Origin: Ktedonobacterales bacterium | GTDB lineage: Bacteria > Chloroflexota > Ktedonobacteria > Ktedonobacterales > JADMIN01 | Length of the DNA stretch: 12,059 bases | Assembly (NCBI GenBank): GCA_025935235.1 | Contig: JAICVT010000102.1 | Span: forward strand, 1-12,059 | Direction: 5' to 3' | In this document: positions 1 to 6,248 of the stretch, in pieces | Position numbering within the stretch: the first letter of the stretch is position 1 | Layout of the letters: every line of letters starts with the position of its first letter | The notes under the pieces: generated by a model | Told to the model about the DNA's origin: nothing | Database searches by the model: none | The model's input: the letters and a program-made list of their open reading frames with translations, nothing else | Position numbers and translations under genes: made by a program

Positions 1-80
1 CTGGGCGTCGAGTGGCTCAGCCAGCTCCGACGCTCCCAACAAGGATGGTAGCTGGCTGCGCCGAAACCCGCCCGCGCGCG

Positions 81-89
81 TGGTATGCT
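81..89 (+). promoter_or_regulatory. possible extended -10 element upstream of the ThDP gene
   Basis: TGGTATGCT matches the TGnTATnnT extended -10 pattern and lies about 75 nt before the chosen start. No convincing -35 hexamer is seen 16-18 nt upstream (the bases there are GC-rich), so this is only a weak candidate. The stretch before it (1-80) shows no feature beyond a short open frame ending in TAG at 49-51. Confidence 0.2.
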
Positions 90-162
90 GGCCTGCGACG
101 GGCCAGTTCGTGGGCGGAGTGCAGCCAAGACCAGCGCAAGTCAGCGGAGAGGAGCGCAGCCA

Positions 163-1827
163 ATGCAGCCAGCGGAGCCGATGGAAGAAGTGATGGTCCA
201 CGGAGGCATGCTGATCGCCAAGACGCTCAAGCGCGCAGGCGTCGAGGTCGTCTTCACGCTCAGCGGCGGCCACATCGCCGCGATCTACGACGGCTGCGTG
301 CGCGAGGGCATCCGCGTGATGGATACGCGCCACGAGCAGGTGGCGGTGCATGCGGCGGAGGGCTGGGCCAAGGTGACGCGCCGCCCCGGCGTGGCGCTGC
401 TGACGGCTGGCCCCGGTGTGACCGACGGCGTGACGGGCATCGCCAACGCCTATCAGAACGGCAGCCCCGTGCTGATCTTCGGCGGCGCCGCGCCCGTGGA
501 GCAGGTGGATCGCGGCGCGCTACAAGAGCTGCGCCACGTTGATCTGGTCTCCTCGATCACCAAGTGGGCGCGCACCGTCACGCAGACGAAGCGGCTGGCC
601 GAATACACCGCGATGGCCTGGCGCGAAGCGTACTCCGGCCACTACGGCCCCGTCTTCCTCGAATGCCCGATGGACACGCTCAACAACCTGATCCCCAGCG
701 AGGAGGCGATCATTCCCGACGCTGGCGCGCCCGCCGCTCGCGCGCAGGCCGACCCCGCCGCGATCGAGCGCGCCGCCGCGCTGCTGGAGCAAGCCGAGCG
801 CCCAGTCATCTTCGCTGGCACAACCGTCTGGTGGGATGACGGCTCCGCCGCGCTGCGGACGCTGGCCGAGCGCATCCAGGCGCCCGTCTTTCTGAATGGC
901 TCGGCGCGCGGCAGCCTGCCGCCCGACCATCCGCTCTTCTGCTCGCTGGCGCGGCGCGCGGCGCTCGCGGAGGCCGATGTGATCGTGCTGGCGGGCGCCA
1001 AACTCGACTTCCGCCTGGGCTATGGCCAGCCGCCGCTGATCCCCGCCAGCGCCAAGATCATCTGGCTCGACACGCTGCCAGAGGAGATCGGCGCGAACCG
1101 TGGCGCGGAGGTTGGGCTGCCGGGCGATGTGGGGCTGAATCTGGCCGCGATCGGCGCCGCGCTGGATAATGTCGTCAGCCACGACGCCTGGCTCGCGCAG
1201 ATTCGCGCAGCCGAGGAGCGCGCCCGCGAGCGGGAGGCCGCGCTGATGCGCTCCGACGCGCAGCCGATCCACCCGCTGCGCCTGTGCGCCGAGCTGCGCG
1301 ACGCGCTGGATCGCGACGCCTGGGTGATCGGCGATGGCGGCGACATCGTCAGCTACGGCGCGCGCGTCCTCAATCCGTGGGAACCGGGCCACTGGCTCGA
1401 CGCCGGGCCGATGGGGACGCTCGGCGCGGGCACTGGCTTCGCCATCGCTGCCAAGGTCGCGCACCCTGACAAGCAGGTGGCGATGCTCTTTGGCGATGGC
1501 GCGTTTGGGCTGAATGGCATGGAGTTCGAGACGATGGCGCGCCACAACCTGCCGATCGTCGCGGTGATCGGCAACGATGGCCAGTGGGCGCAGATCAAGC
1601 ACCCGCAGAAGGCGATGCTGGGCCACTCCACCGCCGCCGACCTGGCTCCCGGCGTGCGCTACGACCTGATGGCGCAGGCCTTCGGCTGCCACGGCGAGTT
1701 GGTGGAGCGGCCAGACGAGATCCGCCCGGCCATCGAGCGCGCCTTCGCCTCCGGCAAGCCTGCCGTGGTCAACGTGCTGACCGACCCGAATGTCGTCTAC
1801 GCCCGCTCGACCCAGGCGGCGGTGTAG
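163..1827 (+). CDS. ThDP-dependent enzyme, acetolactate synthase / 2-hydroxyacyl-CoA lyase-like
   Basis: The 554-residue product has the three-domain layout of the thiamine-diphosphate enzymes: an N-terminal pyrimidine-binding domain (about residues 11-175), a central domain (about 195-330) and a C-terminal pyrophosphate-binding domain (about 370-545). The cofactor-activating glutamate is E58 in RHEQ. The Mg-ThDP motif starts at GDG (444-446) and closes with N471 in GND. The stretch GPMGTLGAGTGFAIAA (415-430) also fits the family. The early part (GPGVTDGVTGIANA, then FGGAAP and GALQE) recalls oxalyl-CoA decarboxylase, 2-hydroxyacyl-CoA lyase and ILVBL-type proteins as much as biosynthetic acetolactate synthase. 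No regulatory-subunit gene (ilvN) lies nearby, which argues against a standard IlvB role. I chose the ATG at 163 because GGAGAGGAG (145-153) sits about 9 nt upstream; in-frame starts at 85 and 181 are possible. The likely chemistry is ThDP-dependent cleavage or formation of a C-C bond next to a carbonyl. The substrate is unknown. Confidence 0.88.
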   Translation: MQPAEPMEEVMVHGGMLIAKTLKRAGVEVVFTLSGGHIAAIYDGCVREGIRVMDTRHEQVAVHAAEGWAKVTRRPGVALLTAGPGVTDGVTGIANAYQNGSPVLIFGGAAPVEQVDRGALQELRHVDLVSSITKWARTVTQTKRLAEYTAMAWREAYSGHYGPVFLECPMDTLNNLIPSEEAIIPDAGAPAARAQADPAAIERAAALLEQAERPVIFAGTTVWWDDGSAALRTLAERIQAPVFLNGSARGSLPPDHPLFCSLARRAALAEADVIVLAGAKLDFRLGYGQPPLIPASAKIIWLDTLPEEIGANRGAEVGLPGDVGLNLAAIGAALDNVVSHDAWLAQIRAAEERAREREAALMRSDAQPIHPLRLCAELRDALDRDAWVIGDGGDIVSYGARVLNPWEPGHWLDAGPMGTLGAGTGFAIAAKVAHPDKQVAMLFGDGAFGLNGMEFETMARHNLPIVAVIGNDGQWAQIKHPQKAMLGHSTAADLAPGVRYDLMAQAFGCHGELVERPDEIRPAIERAFASGKPAVVNVLTDPNVVYARSTQAAV

Positions 1828-1837
1828 CGGGCCATCA

Positions 1838-1866
1838 CCCCTGCCCCTCTCCCAGAGGGCGAGGGG
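1838..1866. repeat. imperfect inverted repeat between the ThDP and SDR genes
   Basis: Two 13-nt arms (1838-1850 and 1854-1866) around a CCC loop pair at 11 of 13 positions; the interior G-C/C-G swap is the only mismatch. There is no T-tract, so it is not a classic intrinsic terminator. Its C-rich then G-rich look resembles REP-like intergenic hairpins that recur in many GC-rich genomes. It could attenuate transcription between the two genes or protect the upstream mRNA end. Whether it is repeated elsewhere cannot be seen from one window. Confidence 0.5.
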
Positions 1867-1914
1867 AGTTTGCGGCGTCCCAGGGTTACAGGCGCAGGGG
1901 GAGCGCACGAGGCC

Positions 1915-2712
1915 ATGAGAAGCAGCGCGAGCGAGGAACTGCCGCGACCCCTCGCTATCGTGACGGGCGCCAGCCGCCAGCGCGGCATCGGCGCCGCCGT
2001 CTGCCGCCAGCTCGCGCGCGATGGATTCGACCTCTTCTTCACCTGGTGGGGCGCGCACGACCGCGACCTCTATGGCGCAGAGCAGGCGGGGGCAGCGGAG
2101 CTGCGCGCCGAGCTGGAGGCGCTGGGCGTCCGCTGCGCCTGCGCGGAGGCCGATCTGGGCCAACCCGGCGCAGCCACGCAGATCATGGATGCGGCGGAGG
2201 TGGCGCTGGGGCCAATCACCGCGCTGGTCAACAACGCCGCGCACGACGACACGAGCGCGCCGTTCGATCAGTTGAGCGCCGCCGTCCTCGACCGCTACTA
2301 TGCCGTCAACATGCGCGGGCCGATGCTGCTAAGCGTCGAGTTCGCGCGGCGCTTCATGGGCAGGGCCATGACCTCTGGCGGGCGCATCATCAACCTGACA
2401 TCTGGCCAGGGGGTCGGCCCGATGCCAGGCAAGCTGCCGTATGTCGCCACCAAAGGCGCCATCGAGGCGTTCACCGTGACGCTGGCCGCCGAGCTTGCGT
2501 CGCACGGCATCACCGTCAACGCCGTTGACCCCGGCCCCACCGACACCGGCTGGCTGAGCGCCGATCCCGACCTGCTGCGCTCGCTGACCCAGCAGGCGCC
2601 CTTTGGTCGCGTCGGCCAGCCCGAGGACGCCGCGCGGCTGGTCGCCTTCCTCGCCAGTCCCGGCGCCGCATGGATCACCGGCCAGATCATCCACTCGCGC
2701 GGCGGTCTGTGA
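1915..2712 (+). CDS. short-chain dehydrogenase/reductase (SDR family oxidoreductase)
   Basis: The 265-residue product is a classical-length SDR, an NAD(P)H-dependent oxidoreductase with a Rossmann fold acting on a hydroxyl or carbonyl. The dinucleotide motif is TGASRQRGIG (17-26), with two residues more than the usual TGxxxGxG, as seen in some SDR subgroups. D80-L81 probably contacts the adenine. NNAAH (106-110) stands in for the usual NNAG. The catalytic set is N132, S163, Y176 and K180 (YVATK), followed by PG at 206-207. The C-terminus (GRVGQPEDAA, then WITGQII) resembles FabG-type proteins, but no substrate can be assigned. ATG 1915 is preferred over the in-frame TTG at 1870 because GGGGGAG lies at 1897-1903 and the extra N-terminus would precede the first strand by too much. 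It lies 87 bp after the ThDP gene on the same strand. Coupling to that enzyme's ketone or aldehyde product is inference. Confidence 0.9.
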   Translation: MRSSASEELPRPLAIVTGASRQRGIGAAVCRQLARDGFDLFFTWWGAHDRDLYGAEQAGAAELRAELEALGVRCACAEADLGQPGAATQIMDAAEVALGPITALVNNAAHDDTSAPFDQLSAAVLDRYYAVNMRGPMLLSVEFARRFMGRAMTSGGRIINLTSGQGVGPMPGKLPYVATKGAIEAFTVTLAAELASHGITVNAVDPGPTDTGWLSADPDLLRSLTQQAPFGRVGQPEDAARLVAFLASPGAAWITGQIIHSRGGL

Positions 2713-2845
2713 CGGCCACCCGCACGCTCCTATCGCCCTCCAGCCGCTTTCTTCCTTGACTGTGTCTCGCGTGTCTGCGCACGATGCGTGTATCCGCCCG
2801 CCTGTTTATGTCGCGTTGCGATGAGAGCGGCGCAAGGGGAGGCTG

Positions 2846-3661
2846 ATGAGCGACATCATCACGGATGCATCGCCCGCGTCACTGGCGCGCGCCAACGAAC
2901 TCCACCTGGAGGAGGCGTTCGCCGCCTGCGCGCTGGCCTATGGCGGCGTCGTGCGCGACGAGCCGGACCTGCGCTTCTGTGCCTGAGGCATCCCGAATGC
3001 GGCCTGGAATCGTGTCGTGCGCGCCCATCTGGCCCCAGAGACCGCTGACGATCGCATCGAGTGGGTCATCGAGCAGGCGCGCGCTCTCAATGTCCCTTTT
3101 CTCTGGAATATCGGCCCCTCGATGCGACCAAATAACCTGGGCGATTACCTTGTACGCCACGGCTTCACTGATGTGGGCGGCGAAGTCGCGATGGGCATGC
3201 CGCTGGCCGACCTGCCAGCCAGCCTCGCACTGCCAGCAGGCGGCGCCATCGAGCGTGTGCGCGATCACGCGGCGCTAGAGACGTGGGTAGCGACGATGTG
3301 CGCTGGCTTCGGGGCGCCACCCGAAGCTGTCGAACCCCAGCTCACGGCCATCGCGCGCGATACCTTCGACGACAACGCCGCTGCTCACTACTATGTCGCC
3401 TCGCTGGACGGCGAGCCAGTGGCCGTCGCCGCGATGACGCTGGTGGGCGGGATCGCTGGTGTCTTCTGTGTCGCCACGATCGAATCCGCGCGGCGACGCG
3501 GCATTGGCGCGGCGGTGACGCTCGCCCCGCTGCTGGATGCGCGCGCCGCTGGCTACCAGATCGGCGTCTTGCAGGCCAGCGAAATGGGCTGTCCCGTCTA
3601 TCAGCGCATCGGTTTCACCGAGCAGTTCCGCTACCACGACTACCTGTGGTCGCCAGCGTAA
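2846..3661 (+). pseudogene. GNAT-family N-acetyltransferase interrupted by an in-frame TGA
   Basis: From ATG 2846, placed just after AAGGGGAGG (2834-2842), the frame reads 46 codons, meets TGA at 2984-2986, and continues in the same frame to a TAA at 3659-3661. Without the stop it would encode 271 residues. Both sides look like one protein: the part after the stop resumes with GIPNAAWNRV, a stretch I associate with this acetyltransferase subfamily. The GNAT domain (about 130-271) carries the acetyl-CoA pyrophosphate loop RRRGIG (216-221), preceded by the beta-4 strand VFCVATIE, and ends with a typical YQRIGF strand-turn. The rest of the frame is intact, so the event is a single nonsense change, a sequencing error or a recoding site, not a frameshift. 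A restart at GTG 3017 would give 214 residues that still hold the whole GNAT domain. The substrate is unknown. The family acetylates amines using acetyl-CoA. Confidence 0.72.
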
Positions 3662-3766
3662 CCAGAACCGGCCAACCACGCATCCTGTGATCTCAGCCCC
3701 CTGGTTCGGCGTAGTACCAGCCAACGGGCAAACAGGATGCGCGCACGGTACTGCGCTCAGGGTTGT

Positions 3767-3793
3767 GGCGCCTGTGACGCCTGAGACGCCTGG
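3767..3793 (+). repeat. three tandem 9-nt units in the leader of the propeller gene
   Basis: Three consecutive 9-mers of the form G(G/A)CGCCTGN run from 3767 to 3793, about 30 nt before the propeller gene start. The units differ only at their second and last bases. They lie in the 164-bp gap after the acetyltransferase, which otherwise shows no clear promoter. They could be a small regulatory direct repeat or simple slippage; nothing decides between these. Confidence 0.4.
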
Positions 3794-3825
3794 GATCCGG
3801 TGTTCTGTGGGAGGCTGGAGAAGGA

Positions 3826-5247
3826 ATGGGTGTGCGCGGAAACCTCGCGCTCCTGGCGCATATCGCGCTCGTCGTGACGTTGGCAATGCTGGTGGCCGTT
3901 GGACTCGCGACCGCTCTGGCGCGCAGCCGCCGAGCGCGACGCAGGCCCCTGCTGCTGGCGCTCATCGCCGCGCTGGTAGTGACCGCTGTGGGCGGCGTGG
4001 CGTGGGTGGCTGCGCGTCATGGACCATCCGCGCCCGTGAGCGCGAACCTCACCTTGTTCACCCAGAGCCTCGATTGCTCCCATGTGTCCGGGACCTGTGG
4101 GCTGCCAAACGCCCTGTATGCCGTGCGCGCAGACACGGGAGCGGTGCGCTGGGAGGTGGTCGAGCAACCACCAGCCTACTTCGTTGGCTCGACACCGCTG
4201 TTCGACAACGGCGTTGTCTACGCGTACATCTATCCTGGTCCATCGGCCACCGTCGGCTCGATGGATAACTATCAGTTGGTGGCATGGCGCGGTCGGGACG
4301 GCGTCGAGCTATGGCGCAGGCGCGTCTTCGCGCCGTGCTGTGAGGCGCCGCTGACGTTCGTAGCGGGCGGCAACCTGGCCATGCTTGACTTCAGCGGGCC
4401 CACCAGCGATGGGAGCCTTGTCTGGAGTCTGGCGCTGATGCGGGCCAGCGATGGCGCCAGGGTTGGCGAGACGCGGTTGCCCGGGCGCGATTTTCCGGCG
4501 GTCGTGGGCAACATCGTCTATCAGTGCCTGCCCGACAAGACCATCGTGGCCATGCGGTTGAGCGATGGCGCGCTGATCTGGCGCTCATCAGCCGCCGCTG
4601 CCGACGCCGCGCAGACCGCCCCGCGCTGCGTCATCATGGAGAACGATGGCAAGGTTTTCGTGAGCATGCCCGCAGCGAGTGTCGGCGGCGTCACACAGCG
4701 AAACGGTGAACTGCTGGCGTTGGACGGAGCCACCGGCCAGGCGATCTGGCGGTATGCGACGCCGACGCCGCAGCCGCTCGCCGTGGGTGATGGATTGGTC
4801 GTGCTGGGCGAGGGCGCCCAGTATGACCCGACGAGCATCGTGGCGCTCCGGGCCAGCGATGGCGCCCTCGCGTGGCGTCATGCGGGTCTGCCGCCGCCAC
4901 CCGCCATCAAAGGATATAATTCCCAGCGCACCGCGGCGGTCGGCGATGGTCTCGTGCTGGTTGGAGGCGGCAGTTACACGCTGTGGGCGCTACGCGCGGC
5001 CACGGGGCGCGTCGCATGGCAGATCACCTCGGATTACCATGCATTGCAAACGGTCGCCTTTGTGGGGAGCGCGGTGTTCGTGCGCACGCTCTACACCGGC
5101 TCCGGCGCGTTGTTCTCCGTGCCATTCGTGGATAGTCATAGCTACTTCTCCGCTTATCGGGCCAGCGACGGCGCGCCATACTGGCAGACGACAGTAGATT
5201 CGGGTGGTGGCGCAGCAGGCGGCGGTCAGGCCATCGGCGCTGTCTAG
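3826..5247 (+). CDS. membrane-anchored PQQ-type beta-propeller repeat protein
   Basis: The 473-residue product starts with two hydrophobic segments (about 8-31 and 41-63) joined by an arginine-rich loop (SRRARRR, 34-40), then a soluble region. The basic loop between the helices suggests a cytoplasmic turn and an outward-facing C-terminal domain. That domain has eight PQQ-like repeat signatures with the usual pattern of hydrophobic-A-x-R-x-x-(D/T)G-x-x-x-W: near 97-110, 151-164, 202-216, 240-253, 297-309, 338-351, 387-399 and 441-454. The third lacks the final Trp (RVGET), and the others keep W. Eight signatures match an eight-bladed propeller as in BamB and quinoprotein dehydrogenases. I see no dehydrogenase catalytic residues or PQQ-binding vicinal Cys pair in the expected context (CC at 171-172 lies in an inter-blade loop), so a binding or scaffold role is more likely than catalysis. 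The start ATG 3826 follows GGAGAAGG (3818-3824) closely. Confidence 0.85.
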   Translation: MGVRGNLALLAHIALVVTLAMLVAVGLATALARSRRARRRPLLLALIAALVVTAVGGVAWVAARHGPSAPVSANLTLFTQSLDCSHVSGTCGLPNALYAVRADTGAVRWEVVEQPPAYFVGSTPLFDNGVVYAYIYPGPSATVGSMDNYQLVAWRGRDGVELWRRRVFAPCCEAPLTFVAGGNLAMLDFSGPTSDGSLVWSLALMRASDGARVGETRLPGRDFPAVVGNIVYQCLPDKTIVAMRLSDGALIWRSSAAAADAAQTAPRCVIMENDGKVFVSMPAASVGGVTQRNGELLALDGATGQAIWRYATPTPQPLAVGDGLVVLGEGAQYDPTSIVALRASDGALAWRHAGLPPPPAIKGYNSQRTAAVGDGLVLVGGGSYTLWALRAATGRVAWQITSDYHALQTVAFVGSAVFVRTLYTGSGALFSVPFVDSHSYFSAYRASDGAPYWQTTVDSGGGAAGGGQAIGAV

Positions 5248-5273
5248 CGTCCCTCGCTCACGCCACCGATCAT

Positions 5274-5300
5274 GCAACGCTCTCCGGGCGCCGCCGTTGC
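5274..5300. terminator. weak candidate bidirectional hairpin between convergent genes
   Basis: Arms GCAACG (5274-5279) and CGTTGC (5295-5300) pair perfectly around a 15-nt GC-rich loop, between the stop of the propeller gene and the stop of the oppositely oriented lipoprotein gene. The position is right for a shared terminator, but the stem is short and there is no T-run on either side. Confidence 0.3.
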
Positions 5301-5305
5301 GCGCG

Positions 5306-5680
5306 CTACTTCACCGTAATCAGCAGGTTCATCTTGGGGCTGAGCGCGCTAGTGACCTCATAGACCCCCGCCTTGGCGAAGGTGAAGGTCCTCGTCGTCC
5401 CCGGTGTGAACTCGACCCCCTTGGCAGTGTTCAACTCCGATGGGCCGTTGCGGTTGCCGATATACTGGCCGACGTTGCCAAAATAGAGCACCTGCCGCGC
5501 GCCGCCCTTCGCCGGATCAGTGATCGCCAGCAGGTCGCCCGCCTTCAGCGTGATGATGTTCTGGGCGAAGGCGGACTGCGTCATCGTCACGGTCATATCA
5601 GGCTTCGGCCCCTCGCCGCAGCCCACTAGCGCCACTACCAGCGTCAGCAGCAGCGCCGCCGAACAGAGCGCTCGTCGCAT
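5306..5680 (-). CDS. small lipoprotein with cupredoxin-like fold, copper ligands mostly missing
   Basis: The 124-residue product starts with MRRA, a hydrophobic stretch and the lipobox LVGC (18-21), so C21 should be lipidated and the protein held on the outer face of the membrane. The mature part reads like a small cupredoxin: a strand with NIITLKAGDLLAIT (41-54), a mid-loop with GNVGQYIG, FTPGTTRTFTFAKAGVYEVT near the end, and a last strand LLITVK. Aligned by eye to the usual closing pattern GxYxxxCxxHxxM, the expected Cys and His are S111 and S114, and only M117 remains; the N-side His position falls near R62 (ARQV). No copper site is therefore expected. ATG 5680 is chosen over GTG 5704 because GGAGAGGA (5684-5691) precedes it and the lipobox then sits at a normal distance. 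It lies 197 bp downstream of the giant gene on the same strand. Confidence 0.75.
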   Translation of the reverse strand: MRRALCSAALLLTLVVALVGCGEGPKPDMTVTMTQSAFAQNIITLKAGDLLAITDPAKGGARQVLYFGNVGQYIGNRNGPSELNTAKGVEFTPGTTRTFTFAKAGVYEVTSALSPKMNLLITVK

Positions 5681-5710
5681 CGGTCCTCTCCTTCCTCGCC
5701 TCACCCGCGT

Positions 5711-5839
5711 GGCGGTTGAAACCGCGCCTGGGAGGCGGCCCGCGGTCCGCCGCGAAACCCGCCTGCGCGGGTTGGGATCCGAGTCCGCGCAGGCGGACTT
5801 TGTGGCCCGCAGGGCCTCCCAGGCGCGAATTCATTCGCC
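5711..5839. repeat. 129-bp composite palindromic intergenic element
   Basis: The element is built symmetrically. Its ends are GGCG and CGCC. Small terminal hairpins GCGGTTgaAACCGC (5712-5725) and GCGAATtcATTCGC (5825-5838) flank a perfect 14-bp inverted pair (5723-5736 with 5814-5827). Inside are two further hairpins, 5756-5762/5767-5773 (AACCCGC arms, CTGC loop) and 5783-5788/5793-5798 (GTCCGC arms, GCAG loop), whose loops and inner arms are also complementary to each other over about 11 nt. It separates the stop of the giant gene from the start of the lipoprotein gene. The design resembles REP/BIME-type or non-autonomous mobile elements. It contains no coding frame worth calling. It might also end transcription of the giant gene or shape mRNA decay. 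Confidence 0.7.
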
Positions 5840-5876
5840 AGCCAGGCGGCGCCTCCAGCCGCTGCTGGATACTGCC

Positions 5877-6248
5877 TTAGCGCAGGTTGATGTACACCAG
5901 GTAGACCTGGCCATCGTCGAGCTTGACGCCAGCGCGATACCAGACGCCTGCCGTATAGCCTGACGTACCCCAGGTGTAGATGTACTGCTGGCCAGAAGTA
6001 TCCCAGTGGTAGACGCCGCCGTTGCTGGTCGTCACTGGAGCCGTCGCCGCCCCGGCGCTGGGCGCGCCAGAGGTCGGGCCAGCGGCCAGCGGATCAACCC
6101 ACAGCGGCGCCGAGCCGGTCTGGACGATTGAGCCGTCGGCGGCGCGCAGTTGGAACTTGAACGGTATCGTGCTGCCCGCCTTGAAGATGCTGCTGCTTGC
6201 GCCGATCTGGTGCGCGGTGTAGTTGATCGGCTGCAGGAAGCCGCTGAA
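5877..6248 (-). other. C-terminal PxKF-like domain of the giant protein
   Basis: The last 123 residues start FSGFLQPINYTAHQ, include the KAGSTIPFKFQL segment with the PxKF signature (PFKF), and end with WYRAGVKLDDGQVYLVYINLR-type strands. In proteins I recall with this domain it is nearly always the last domain, following Ig-like repeats. It has no Cys, no sorting signal and no hydrophobic tail. It is probably a folded cap or a cell-surface attachment or secretion signal; its exact role is unknown. Confidence 0.7.

Noticed and set aside
1..51. A 16-codon open stretch ending in TAG, possibly the tail of an upstream gene.
   Set aside because: It is too short to recognise and has no homology-like motif. 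Another frame is open over the same stretch, so it cannot be supported.
520..2244. A 574-residue - strand open frame across the ThDP and SDR genes.
   Set aside because: It overlaps two well-supported genes and their intergenic gap, and has an Arg-rich low-information composition typical of antisense frames in GC-rich DNA.
2756..2784. TTGACT as a possible -35 box before the acetyltransferase.
   Set aside because: No acceptable -10 hexamer lies 16-18 nt downstream (GCACGA at 17 nt).
2984..3030. Selenocysteine insertion at the acetyltransferase TGA.
   Set aside because: No convincing SECIS-like hairpin with a GGU-type loop is seen just downstream (only a 4-bp stem), and I know of no selenoprotein in this family.
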